NCBI RefSeq assembly: GCF_019492055.1
Contig: NZ_JAICBX010000002.1
Location: forward strand, 682,001-746,000
Length of the DNA: 64,000 nt
Direction: 5' to 3'
Source of the DNA: Flavimaribacter sediminis
GTDB lineage: Bacteria > Pseudomonadota > Alphaproteobacteria > Rhizobiales > Rhizobiaceae
Part shown: positions 1-8,520 of the stretch, piece after piece
How the letters are laid out: every line of letters begins with the position of its first letter
Numbering within the stretch: position 1 is the first letter of the stretch
The notes under the pieces: generated by a model
What the model was told of the DNA's origin: nothing
What the model saw: the letters and a program-made list of their open reading frames with translations, nothing else
Database searches by the model: none
Position numbers and translations under genes: made by a program

Positions 1-860
1 TCTTTCTGGCGGTGGCGCGAACCGGGCAGATTTTGGCGGCCTCGCGGCGTCTGGAGCTGAACCACGCCACGGTGAGCCGGCGGATCACGGCTCTTGAAAG
101 CAATCTGCAATCGAAACTGCTCATTCGCCGCACCAATGGCTGCGACCTGACCCAGGAGGGCGAGACCTTTATGCACGCCGCCGAACGCATGGAGGCGGAA
201 ATGCTGGCGGCGCGCGCAGCGGTAGGACGCACTGACACGGAAGTGTCCGGCACTGTGCGCATCGGCGCGACAGACGGCTTCGGCATATCCTTTCTGGCGC
301 CCCGGCTCGGTACCCTCACACGGCAATATCCGGGTTTGAAGATCCAGCTGGTACCTGTGCCACAGAGTTTCTCGCTGTCACGCCGCGAAGCCGACATTTC
401 CATTACCGTGGAGCGCCCGCAGACCGGGCGGCTTGTCGCCCGCAAACTTGTAGACTACGCGCTCGGCCTCTACGCGTCGAAGACCTATCTGGACGAATTC
501 GGCGCACCCAAGACGGCGGCGGATCTGAAAACTCACCGCCTTGTCGGATATGTCGAGGACCTGATCTTTTCGCCTCAGCTCCACTATCGCGCTGACTTCG
601 TGCGCAACTGGGAATCCGATTTCGAGATATCCGCCGTTCTCGGCCAGATGGAAGCGGTGCGCTCAGGCGCAGGGATCGGCATCCTTCACCGGTTTATCGC
701 CCGTCCCTACGATGATCTGGCGCCCGTGTTGCCGGACCTGCGCGTCGACCGCAGCTACTGGATCGTCTATCACGAAACGCTGCGCAATATCCGCCGGATC
801 AAGACCGTCGTCGATTTCATCGCTTCGGAAACCGAGCGGGAAAAGCAGCAATTCATCTGA
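1..860 (+). CDS. LysR-family transcriptional regulator (5' end outside window)
   Basis: The reading frame is open to the window edge (codons in phase from base 3), so the start lies upstream; the GTG at 12 is internal to the helix-turn-helix. The visible part begins inside the LysR winged HTH (ATVSRRITALE region) and continues into a substrate-binding domain ending EREKQQFI. About 285 residues are visible of a usual 290-310, so only some 10-15 are missing. LysR proteins usually control a divergent neighbour, which here would be outside the window. It converges on the nspC operon across the repeat-rich 861-1203 stretch. Effector unknown. Confidence 0.9.
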   Translation, partial: FLAVARTGQILAASRRLELNHATVSRRITALESNLQSKLLIRRTNGCDLTQEGETFMHAAERMEAEMLAARAAVGRTDTEVSGTVRIGATDGFGISFLAPRLGTLTRQYPGLKIQLVPVPQSFSLSRREADISITVERPQTGRLVARKLVDYALGLYASKTYLDEFGAPKTAADLKTHRLVGYVEDLIFSPQLHYRADFVRNWESDFEISAVLGQMEAVRSGAGIGILHRFIARPYDDLAPVLPDLRVDRSYWIVYHETLRNIRRIKTVVDFIASETEREKQQFI

Positions 861-1203
861 TCTTTTGTGCAATGCAGCATATTTTTTGCTGCACCTTTCG
901 TCGCCAGGCTGACTGCAACATTTTGCGCAGCCTATCACTGCAGCATAAATCCGTAATTGCCGCAGCATTTTCTATGCTGCGCTGCAACATAATACATCGC
1001 AAATTGCTGTTTTTATTATATTTAATAGATATGCTGCACTCAAGAAAAGAATGCAGCATAAATAGCGTCGAGGCGCAGCATTTTCGCTCCCGAGATTTGC
1101 AAAAATTGCTGCACCACGCGTGCTTCCATATACAAGTCTAACGCTGCATTTACCAATAAAGGGGTGTTTAGTGGAAGCGCAGCATTTTTGAACCTCTAAG
1201 GCT
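861..1203. repeat. Cluster of GCAGCA/TGCTGC inverted repeats in an AT-rich convergent intergenic region
   Basis: Ten copies of GCAGCA or its complement lie near 873, 887, 940, 962, 975, 1032, 1053, 1075, 1107 and 1179, with GCTGCA variants near 981 and 1143. Several pair as inverted repeats: TGCAGCA-N7-TGCTGCA (873-893), GCAGCAT-N5-ATGCTGC (962-980), TGCTGCA-N13-TGCAGCA (1032-1058) and a looser pair at 1075-1112. Many are followed by T or A runs. The region is far more AT-rich than its surroundings and lies between the 3' ends of two genes, where no promoter is expected. The motif resembles TGC-rich sites reported for the polyhydroxyalkanoate regulator PhaR, but no pha gene is in the window. 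Function unknown. Confidence 0.8.
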
Positions 1204-2376
1204 CTACAGCCGTCCCTCGAAATCCGCATATCCGAAACTCTTGACGACCTCCAGCGCGTCTGTGCGGCTGTCCCAGAGCGCAAGCGACGGCAGCGGCATG
1301 CCGTTGAACGTAGTCGCCTTGACCATGGTGTAATAGGCGAGATCAAGGAAAACCAGGCGATCGCCGACCTGCGGCGGCATTTCGAAACGGTAAGTCCCGA
1401 TGATGTCTCCGGCCAGGCAGGTCGGACCACCAAGACGGATGACATGCGCGTCCACCGCATCCATGGCTGTATTGCGCGGAAGCGCGGTTGCGCCCAGCAA
1501 GTCTGGCGTAAACGGCGCTTCTATGACATCGGGCATGTGGCAGGTGGCGGATGTATCCATGACCGCCAGCGGCGCGCCGTAATCGAAACGGTCGAGCACC
1601 TGCGAGACCAGCGCGCCTGCATGCAGCGCCACGGCCGTGCCCGGCTCGATATAGACCTTGAGGCCCGTTCGTTCGCGAAAACCAGCAAGCCTTTCGATGA
1701 ACCGTTCAAGCGGAAAGCCGTCGTCGGTGATCAGGAGTCCGCCGCCAAGATTGATCCACTCTACCGAGCCAAAAAGGTGCGCGCATCTGGCTTCGACGGC
1801 GGACAACATGCGGTCGAAAGCGTCATAGGGATGGTCGCAAAGGGCGTGGACATGGATGCCGGAGAGCCCCTCAAGATCGGCCGCCGTTACCTGATTGGCG
1901 GGGGCGCCCAGCCGCGACCAGGACGCGCAAGGGTCATAAAGCGGGTTTTCCACTTCGCTGTGCATCGGATTGACGCGAAGACCCGTCTCCACGCCGCCAT
2001 GCGCCTCGATACGGCTGCGAAAGCGTCCCCACTGTTGGAGCGAGTTCAGGATCAGATGGTCGCTGCAATCCAGAAGCTCGTCGATATCCGCGTCCTTGAG
2101 GCCCGGCGCATAGGCATGCACGTCCCCGCCGAAGCGCGTGCGCCCAAGACGCGCCTCGTAGAGGCCGCTTGCAGCTGTCCCGGAGAGGTATTTCATGACC
2201 AGATCGGAGACGGCGAAGCACGAAAACGCCTTCAGGGCCAGAAGCACGCTGACGCCCGCCTCGTCGCCAACCCGCTTCAGGATCTGCAGATTGTGCTCGA
2301 GCCGCGCAAGGTCGAGCACATGGCAAGGCGTGGGAACGCACGCCGTATCGAGCTTCGCGAAATTGTGCGGCGCCAA
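1204..2376 (-). CDS. nspC: Carboxynorspermidine/carboxyspermidine decarboxylase
   Basis: PLP-dependent fold-III decarboxylase of 390 residues, the last step of the alternative polyamine route: it decarboxylates carboxyspermidine or carboxynorspermidine to the triamine. The PLP lysine is K49 in LLALKAFS near the N-terminus. The glycine-rich phosphate loop (NLGGGLLITDD), the YIEPGTAV segment and a late MDTSATCHMPD motif with the second-subunit cysteine are all present. It starts 3 bases after the dehydrogenase gene ends, so the pair is almost certainly co-transcribed and translationally coupled. Which triamine is made cannot be read from sequence; spermidine is the more usual product in alphaproteobacteria. 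Confidence 0.93.
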   Translation of the reverse strand: MAPHNFAKLDTACVPTPCHVLDLARLEHNLQILKRVGDEAGVSVLLALKAFSCFAVSDLVMKYLSGTAASGLYEARLGRTRFGGDVHAYAPGLKDADIDELLDCSDHLILNSLQQWGRFRSRIEAHGGVETGLRVNPMHSEVENPLYDPCASWSRLGAPANQVTAADLEGLSGIHVHALCDHPYDAFDRMLSAVEARCAHLFGSVEWINLGGGLLITDDGFPLERFIERLAGFRERTGLKVYIEPGTAVALHAGALVSQVLDRFDYGAPLAVMDTSATCHMPDVIEAPFTPDLLGATALPRNTAMDAVDAHVIRLGGPTCLAGDIIGTYRFEMPPQVGDRLVFLDLAYYTMVKATTFNGMPLPSLALWDSRTDALEVVKSFGYADFEGRL

Positions 2377-2379
2377 GGA

Positions 2380-3636
2380 TTACACCTCTGCCGGCCAGGG
2401 CCAGCTTCCGTCAAGCGGCAAGTCCTGAATTTCCCAGTCGATGCCCACTTCCGGCATCAGCTTCAGGAAGGGGTCGGGATCGAGTTCCTCGACATTGACC
2501 ATGGTCTTCGGTTTCCACACGCCGCTGGCCATCAAACGCGCAGCCGTAATGACCGGAATGCCCGTCGAATAGGAAATTGACTGGCCGCCCACCTCGCGGA
2601 AGTTTTCTTCGTGATCACAGTTCGACCAGATGAAGATCCGGCGCTCCTTGCCGTCCTTCATGCCGCGGATATCGGCTCCGATGCAGATCTTGCCGGTATA
2701 GCCGGCCGCAAGCGAAGCCGGATCCGGCAACAAGGCCTTGATCACACGGTTGGGCGCGACTTTCACGCCGTCGACCTCGATCGGGATCGAGGAGGTCAGG
2801 CCGAGATTGTCGAGCACGTCGAAGACCTTGAGATAATGCTCGCCAAAGCCCATCCAGAAGCCGATATGCGGCGTGTCCGGGAAGTTGACGGCCAGCGACT
2901 GCAATTCGTCATGGCCCATGGAATAGACGCGATGGGCGCCGACCTCAGGCAAGGCGACGTCCATCGACGCGGAATGGTGCGGAATCGTCTCCCAGCGGCC
3001 GTTCTCCCAGGTGATCACGTCTTCCTTGATCTCGCGCAGGTTCACGTCGGCGTCGAAATTGGTGGCGAAGTAAAGGCCATGGCTGCCGGCGTTCACGTCG
3101 ATGATGTCGATGGAGGCGATTGAGTCGAAACAGTGCTTGCGCGCATGGGCGCAGAAGATGTTGACAACGCCGGGATCAAATCCCATGCCGAGAAGCGCGC
3201 TTGCGCCCCGCGCTGCAAATTTTTCGCGACGCGGCCACTCGATACGCTCGTACCAGTTGGGTGGGATATTCTCGACGAATTCTTCCTCACCGAGAGCCGT
3301 GTCGAGATAGTCCACGCCGGTGGCGATGCAGGCGTCGAGGATTGCGGCGTTGCAATAGGGCGATGCGACATTGAGCACAAGGCCGGCGTCGAGCTCGCGG
3401 ATCAACCCGGCGACCGCCTCGACGCTGCGCGCGTCAACAGTCCGTGTCGCGACCAGTTGCTTTTCGCCGGGCCGAGACCAGCGCTCCTGGACTTCGCCGG
3501 CTATGCGTTCGAGCTTTTCGGCGTTTCTGGCGGCGAGCGTGATGGTTCCGAAATCGTTGCGGAACTGGGCCGCCTTGTTGACGGTCACCTGACCTACGCC
3601 GCCTGCTCCGATAATCAGCAGGTTCGGTTTCGCCAT
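2380..3636 (-). CDS. Carboxynorspermidine/carboxyspermidine dehydrogenase (saccharopine dehydrogenase family)
   Basis: 418 residues with an N-terminal Rossmann fold (LIIGAGGVGQVTVNKAAQ) and the saccharopine-dehydrogenase-like C-terminal domain. In this family the enzyme condenses aspartate semialdehyde with putrescine or diaminopropane and reduces the imine with NADPH, giving the substrate of nspC. The immediately downstream nspC partner makes this much more likely than a lysine-pathway saccharopine dehydrogenase. It follows pyrE by 14 bases. Often annotated LYS1-like or CASDH. Confidence 0.9.
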   Translation of the reverse strand: MAKPNLLIIGAGGVGQVTVNKAAQFRNDFGTITLAARNAEKLERIAGEVQERWSRPGEKQLVATRTVDARSVEAVAGLIRELDAGLVLNVASPYCNAAILDACIATGVDYLDTALGEEEFVENIPPNWYERIEWPRREKFAARGASALLGMGFDPGVVNIFCAHARKHCFDSIASIDIIDVNAGSHGLYFATNFDADVNLREIKEDVITWENGRWETIPHHSASMDVALPEVGAHRVYSMGHDELQSLAVNFPDTPHIGFWMGFGEHYLKVFDVLDNLGLTSSIPIEVDGVKVAPNRVIKALLPDPASLAAGYTGKICIGADIRGMKDGKERRIFIWSNCDHEENFREVGGQSISYSTGIPVITAARLMASGVWKPKTMVNVEELDPDPFLKLMPEVGIDWEIQDLPLDGSWPWPAEV

Positions 3637-3650
3637 TCAATCGTCTCCGT

Positions 3651-4355
3651 TCAGTCCTTGTCCGTCGGCAGTTCGGTTATTCCGCCATTCTTCGCAGACC
3701 AGGCAAGCGGTCCGTTGAGAAAGGCCTCGACTTCGGTGAGCGTTTTCTCGTCGAAATAGCCCTTCTCGCGCGAAAGCGCCAGCACGTCCCACCAGGTGGC
3801 CAGGTAGTGCAGCGTCATGCCGTGGTCCTTCAGCCGTTGCGGCGCCTCCGGAAAGATATCGTAATAAAAAATGGCGAAGGTGTGCTCGATGGTCGCGCCC
3901 GCCTCGCGGATCGCGTCCGCGAACTTGATCTTGCTTCCGCCGTCGGTCGTCAGGTCCTCGACCAGGATGACGCGGCTGCCTTCCGGCATGCTGCCCTCGA
4001 TGCGCGCGTCGCGCCCGAAGCCCTTAGGCTTTTTGCGCACATATTGCATGGGCAGGCCCATGCGTTCGGAAATCCAGGCGGCGAAGGGTATGCCGGCGGT
4101 TTCGCCGCCTGCAACGCTGTCGAATTGCTCGAAACCCGCGTCACGCAGGATGGTGGCGACGGAGAAATCCATGATCGCAGAGCGGATGCGCGGATAGGAG
4201 ATCAGTTTGCGACAGTCGATATAGACTGGGCTCGCGAGGCCGGAGGTGAAAGTGTAGGGTTCATCAGCGCGAAAATGCACCGCCTTGATCTCGATGAGCA
4301 TCTGGGCGACAAGTTTCGAGACCTGCTCGGCCTCGGGAAATGCATTGGAAAACAT
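3651..4355 (-). CDS. pyrE: Orotate phosphoribosyltransferase
   Basis: 234 residues. Transfers orotate onto PRPP to give OMP in de novo pyrimidine synthesis, in the cytoplasm. The PRPP-binding signature [13 protein letters not shown] is intact, as is the [17 protein letters not shown] loop that covers the active site. It sits 27 bases after pyrC, so the two pathway steps are co-transcribed, and it runs on into the polyamine genes with only a 14-base gap. The ATG at 4355 fits the family length. Confidence 0.95.
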   Translation of the reverse strand: MFSNAFPEAEQVSKLVAQMLIEIKAVHFRADEPYTFTSGLASPVYIDCRKLISYPRIRSAIMDFSVATILRDAGFEQFDSVAGGETAGIPFAAWISERMGLPMQYVRKKPKGFGRDARIEGSMPEGSRVILVEDLTTDGGSKIKFADAIREAGATIEHTFAIFYYDIFPEAPQRLKDHGMTLHYLATWWDVLALSREKGYFDEKTLTEVEAFLNGPLAWSAKNGGITELPTDKD

Positions 4356-4382
4356 GCGGGCAATCCTCTCAAAACCAGATTG

Positions 4383-5429
4383 TCAGGGGCGTAGCTCCAC
4401 GTCCCAGTAAAGTGGTGTTTTCGGGTCGAACACTGTGACCGGCCCTGCGCCGGTCTCGATTTTTTCCGCGTAGGCGACAGGCGCGTCGCGCCGGATGAGC
4501 CTGATCCTCTCCTCATTCGGAGGCAGACGATAAAAGGCCGGACCGTTGAGCGAGACGAAAGCCTCAAGCCGGTCAAGCGCCTCTTCCTCTTCGAAGACAT
4601 GGGCGAGGCAGGACAGCGTGTTGGTCGCCGAAAAGACACCTGCGCAACCGCAGCCGCATTCCTTGGCCGGGTCAACATGCGGCGCGGAATCGGTGCCAAG
4701 GAAGAAGCGTGGATTGCCCGAGACAGCCGCCGCGCGAAGCGCGAGGCGATGCTCTTCGCGCTTGGCGACCGGCAAGCAGTAGTAATGCGGCCGGATGCCG
4801 CCGACGAGAATGTCGTTGCGGTTGATAATCAGATGATGCGTTGTGATGGTGCCGGCGACGCCGTCAGCCGCGTCGCGCACATAGTCGACGCCCTGGATGG
4901 TTGTCACATGCTCCAGCACGATCCTCAGACCTGGAATGCGCCGCCGCAGTGGATCAAGCACCCGTTCGAGGAAAACGGCTTCACGATCGAAAATATCGAC
5001 CGCAGGATCGGTCACCTCGCCGTGGCAGCAAAGCGGCACGCCGGCTTCGGCCATACGCTCGAGCACCGGATAGACCTTCTCGATATCACGCACGCCGCTC
5101 TGGGAATTGGTGGTCGCGCCCGCCGGATAGAGCTTCACCGCGGTGATGAGGCCCGACGCGTGGGCGGATACGACATCCTCGGCGTCGGTCGTCTCGGTCA
5201 GATAGAGCGTCATCAGCGGGGCAAATCGGTGACCTGCCGGCAGAGCGTCCATGATGCGGGCGCGATAAGCCTCTGCGGCCGCGCTGTCAGCGACGGGTGG
5301 CACAAGATTGGGCATGATGATTGCGCGGCCGAAATGCGCGCTGGTGTGCGGCAGGACGCCCTGCAACATCGCTCCGTCGCGAAGGTGAAGGTGCCAGTCG
5401 TCGGGACGACGGATCTCGATCTGCTGCAT
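4383..5429 (-). CDS. pyrC: Dihydroorotase
   Basis: 348 residues, the E. coli-type (class II) zinc dihydroorotase that closes carbamoyl aspartate to dihydroorotate. The metal histidines H13 and H15 ([10 protein letters not shown]), the lysine K99 that is carboxylated in this family ([14 protein letters not shown]) and the downstream histidines ([14 protein letters not shown]) and aspartate (GTDSAPH) are visible. First gene of a four-gene minus-strand unit pyrC-pyrE-dehydrogenase-nspC. The 114-base gap upstream is the only obvious place for its promoter; no attenuator was recognised there. Confidence 0.95.
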   Translation of the reverse strand: MQQIEIRRPDDWHLHLRDGAMLQGVLPHTSAHFGRAIIMPNLVPPVADSAAAEAYRARIMDALPAGHRFAPLMTLYLTETTDAEDVVSAHASGLITAVKLYPAGATTNSQSGVRDIEKVYPVLERMAEAGVPLCCHGEVTDPAVDIFDREAVFLERVLDPLRRRIPGLRIVLEHVTTIQGVDYVRDAADGVAGTITTHHLIINRNDILVGGIRPHYYCLPVAKREEHRLALRAAAVSGNPRFFLGTDSAPHVDPAKECGCGCAGVFSATNTLSCLAHVFEEEEALDRLEAFVSLNGPAFYRLPPNEERIRLIRRDAPVAYAEKIETGAGPVTVFDPKTPLYWDVELRP

Positions 5430-5543
5430 GGGCTGCCTCGTCGGTGTCGCCGGGCGTAATTACAGGGATTCCCGCGCAAGGGCCAGTGCAGCGTAGTCTC
5501 ATGCCGGAATGTTTCTGTGAAAACCTGCGTTGGGGCCTGCGCC

Positions 5544-6959
5544 TCAGCCTTTCGTCTGCTTGAACGCCTCCAGGGCGCGCTCGCGCGAGCCCTTCAGATC
5601 GACGATCGGTTCGGGATAGGCATCGCCCAGCTTCACGCCGGCTTTCTCCAGAACGTCGGCTGGCGCTTCCCATGGGTTGAATAGCCACTTGTCCGGCATG
5701 TCCTTGAGTTCGGGAACCCAACGGCGCGTGTACTCGCCCTTGCCATCGAATTTCTGGCCCTGCAGCACCGGATTGAAGACACGGAAATAAGGCGCGGCGT
5801 CCGCGCCGCATCCGGCCACCCACTGCCAGCTCGCCGAATTGTTGGCGAGATCCGCATCCACCAGACAATCCCAGAACCAGGCTTCGCCCTCGCGCCAGTG
5901 CAGGAGCAGGTTCTTGACCAGAAAGGACCCCACGACCATGCGGACGCGATTGTGCATGTAGCCGGTCTGCCACAATTCGCGCATGCCGGCGTCGACAATC
6001 GGAACGCCGGTTTGTCCGCGTCGCCAGGCGCGCAGGCGCTTCGCGTCCTTGTCCCACGGGAAATCATCGAACTTTTCCTGCAGGTTTTTCACCGGCAGTT
6101 CGGGGAAATGGTACAGCAGCGAATAGGAGAACTCCCGCCAGGCAAGTTCGCTGAGAAAATTATCCACATCGGCGCCCTCGCCACTATTGCTGACGGCGTA
6201 CCAGGCGGTGTTGGGAGAAATTTCGCCGTAATGCAGGTGGGGGGAAAGGCGCGAGACATTGTCCCGATCCGGAAAGTTTCGTCCTGACTTGTAGCCCTTC
6301 AGACCGTCTTCAAGGAAATCTTCCAGGCGCTGCTCCGCCGCCTCCTCGCCGACGTCCCAGTGTTCCATCATCGCCTCGCCCCAGTCACGCCCAGGCAGAA
6401 GGCCGAGTTCATCCAGCGTGACGGCCATCCCGTCGTCGTCCACCTGCGCCAGCGTCAGGTCCGGCCTGTCGAGCGGCTTTCGCGGCGCGGCAGCCGCCAG
6501 GCACCCCTTTTTGTAAAACGGCGTGAAGACGCGATAGGGATCGCCGTCGTCCTTGAGAACCTCCCAGGGCTCCCACAGCAGCGATCCGTTGTCGCTTGAG
6601 GCATTGACGCCCGCATCCTGCAGATCCGCCTTGATGGCCTTGTCTCGCGCGATGCGCCACGGCTCGTAGCACCGGTTCCAGTGCACGGAGACGGCGTTGT
6701 GCTTGCGGGCGAGTTCAGGGATGATCTTCGCCGCGTCGCCCCTGTACAGACGCAACTTGTTCCGCAGACTGTCATTGAGCGCCTTCAGCGAATGGTGCAG
6801 CCAGCAGAGGCTCGCGGCGCCCGGCTTCCAGTCTCCGGCAGAATCCAGATCCAGCACATAAACCGGAATAACGGACCCGCGCTCAGCTGCTGCGCAGAGC
6901 GCCGGATTGTCGGCCAGCCGCAGGTCCTGCCGGAACCACAATATTACCGTATCGACCAT
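5544..6959 (-). CDS. phr: Deoxyribodipyrimidine photo-lyase
   Basis: 471 residues, class I photolyase/cryptochrome fold. The N-terminal alpha/beta antenna domain starts at VILWFRQDLRLADNPAL. The C-terminal FAD domain carries the VDAGMRELWQTGYMHNRVRMV segment and the ASWQWVAGCGADAAPYFRVFNP block of CPD photolyases. It repairs UV-induced cyclobutane pyrimidine dimers using light and reduced FAD. It lies 16 bases after an SDR gene; photolyase-SDR pairs are common in alphaproteobacteria, though the SDR's part in repair is unproven. Confidence 0.95.
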   Translation of the reverse strand: MVDTVILWFRQDLRLADNPALCAAAERGSVIPVYVLDLDSAGDWKPGAASLCWLHHSLKALNDSLRNKLRLYRGDAAKIIPELARKHNAVSVHWNRCYEPWRIARDKAIKADLQDAGVNASSDNGSLLWEPWEVLKDDGDPYRVFTPFYKKGCLAAAAPRKPLDRPDLTLAQVDDDGMAVTLDELGLLPGRDWGEAMMEHWDVGEEAAEQRLEDFLEDGLKGYKSGRNFPDRDNVSRLSPHLHYGEISPNTAWYAVSNSGEGADVDNFLSELAWREFSYSLLYHFPELPVKNLQEKFDDFPWDKDAKRLRAWRRGQTGVPIVDAGMRELWQTGYMHNRVRMVVGSFLVKNLLLHWREGEAWFWDCLVDADLANNSASWQWVAGCGADAAPYFRVFNPVLQGQKFDGKGEYTRRWVPELKDMPDKWLFNPWEAPADVLEKAGVKLGDAYPEPIVDLKGSRERALEAFKQTKG

Positions 6960-6975
6960 TGTGTCCTTTCCGTCG

Positions 6976-7722
6976 TCACGCCGGAATTTCCTTGCCGGCC
7001 CAGTCGAAACAACCGCCGCTGTTCGACGGTTCCAGTCCTGCGATCACGTCAAGCAATTTCCCCGCCGCAAATTCCGGTGAAAACAGCTTGAATTCAGGAA
7101 CCGACTTCTGGAAAGGCCGCGACAATGCGCTGTCAACGGTTCCCGGATGCAGACCGACGATAACGGATTGCGGATTACGCCGGGCAAGTTCGATGCTGGC
7201 GGTGCGAATGATCATGTTTAACGCGGCCTTGGAGGCCCGGTAGGCGTACCAACCGCCGAGCCTGTTATCGGAGATGCTCCCGACCCGTGCGGAAAGGGCG
7301 GCAATCGTGTAAGGACGCTGACGATACATCAATGGCGAGAGATGACTGACAATCATGGCAGGCAGCACAGTATTCACGGCGAACAGTCGCTGAAGCTGCG
7401 CGGCGTCGAGTTCGCGCAGGCTCTTCTCCGGCGCAATTCCTTCGTCGTGCAGTATCCCCGTCGCAATGACAACCAGATCCGGTGGGCTCGGCTCTACAAC
7501 GGCGCGGCACGTTTCCCTCAGGGAAATTGCGTCGTCGGGATCATAAATCAGGACGCGCACAGGGGGGCGTACATCATCACCCCTGCGCGAAACAGCAACT
7601 ATATCGCAATCAGGACAACGATCCGCGATGGTCTCCACGAAGGCAGAGCCGATCGCTCCTGACGCGCCGAAGACGACGGCCTTTCCGATTGTACCTTGCA
7701 ACGCGATAACCTGATCCTTCAA
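6976..7722 (-). CDS. SDR-family NAD(P)-dependent oxidoreductase, CsgA/C-factor-like
   Basis: 248 residues if the TTG at 7722 is the start; no clear Shine-Dalgarno supports it and a TTG seven codons further in is also possible. The nucleotide motif FGASGAIGSAFVE and the catalytic YxxxK (YAYRASKAALNM) are present, typical of C-factor-like SDRs. It sits between an isochorismatase-family gene and phr on the same strand, suggesting one transcript. Substrate unknown. Confidence 0.85.
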   Translation of the reverse strand: MKDQVIALQGTIGKAVVFGASGAIGSAFVETIADRCPDCDIVAVSRRGDDVRPPVRVLIYDPDDAISLRETCRAVVEPSPPDLVVIATGILHDEGIAPEKSLRELDAAQLQRLFAVNTVLPAMIVSHLSPLMYRQRPYTIAALSARVGSISDNRLGGWYAYRASKAALNMIIRTASIELARRNPQSVIVGLHPGTVDSALSRPFQKSVPEFKLFSPEFAAGKLLDVIAGLEPSNSGGCFDWAGKEIPA

Positions 7723-7772
7723 GACGCCAGAGCTGCTCTCCGAACTGTCTACGTCGGATCAACGCCGCTGGA

Positions 7773-8363
7773 TCAGCGCCAATCGTGGTCGCGCGCGACA
7801 ATGGCGAAGCGATCCGCGAGTTCGGCAAGCGCGACGTCGTGCACCGTCTGCGCGTCGATCACGCCGTTTCTTCCGTCAGGCAGATCGCGCGTGGCGCAAG
7901 CGCGGGCGTCAATCGTCACGCGGTAGCCCAGATCGAGCGCGACGCGCGCTGTGGAGCTTACACACATGTGTGTCATGAAGCCGACCAGTATCAGTTCTGT
8001 ATTCTGTGCATCCTGGAGTTCTTCGGCAAGCGTGGTCCCTGCGAAAGCATTGGGCAAGCCCTTCTCAACAACGGCTTCGCCGTCATGCGGATCAAGCGCC
8101 TCGATGAACCGACCGCGATGGGCGTCGCGATCAAAAAGACTTCCGGGCCGCCCTTTATGCGCGACATGAATGATCGGTCGACCAGCCTCACGCATTCGTT
8201 CCAGAAGCACAGCCGCCGCTTTCACAGCGTCTGCGCATCCGGTGACTGCGATCGGGCCTTCCACGTACTCGTTTTGCATGTCGATCAAAACGAGGCTCGC
8301 CCGATCCAGGCTCGGTGGCTGAAGATCCGCGCCGGCCAGTTCCAGCAATGTCGTTGGCGTCAT
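7773..8363 (-). CDS. Isochorismatase-family cysteine hydrolase
   Basis: 196 residues with the family catalytic triad: Asp in VLIDMQNEY, Lys in VVEKGLPNAF and the nucleophilic Cys in GFMTHMCVSSTAR. This family includes nicotinamidase, N-carbamoylsarcosine amidase and ureidoacrylate hydrolase; the residues do not single out one of these. It lies 50 bases upstream of the SDR gene and may lead the isochorismatase-SDR-phr unit. Confidence 0.88.
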   Translation of the reverse strand: MTPTTLLELAGADLQPPSLDRASLVLIDMQNEYVEGPIAVTGCADAVKAAAVLLERMREAGRPIIHVAHKGRPGSLFDRDAHRGRFIEALDPHDGEAVVEKGLPNAFAGTTLAEELQDAQNTELILVGFMTHMCVSSTARVALDLGYRVTIDARACATRDLPDGRNGVIDAQTVHDVALAELADRFAIVARDHDWR

Positions 8364-8460
8364 TTTTTCCTCCGCTGTTCCTCACGTCATTCCACGAAAA
8401 GCAGACGAGCGAAAGCCGCCAGCCCCGGCTTGATAAACTATCACGTGCGCTTAACAAGAA

Positions 8461-8484
8461 AAGGGCGCTCCGGAGAGCGCCCTT
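8461..8484 (-). terminator. Rho-independent terminator of the autotransporter gene
   Basis: A perfect 10-bp stem (AAGGGCGCTC / GAGCGCCCTT) with a 4-base loop lies about 37 bases past the autotransporter stop codon. Read on the minus strand it is followed by TTCTTGTT, a T-rich tail. A second GC-only hairpin (CCGGACC / GGTCCGG, about 8492-8507) lies between it and the stop codon. Confidence 0.85.
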
Positions 8485-8520
8485 GAAAGTCCCGGACCGG
8501 GGTCCGGCGTGGCATGACTG

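Noticed and set aside
861-1203. Reading the GCAGCA cluster as a CRISPR array
   Set aside because: Repeat units are only 6-9 bases, occur in both orientations and have irregular spacing; no cas gene is present.
1444-2580. 378-codon plus-strand frame over nspC and the dehydrogenase end
   Set aside because: Antisense shadow spanning two well-identified genes.
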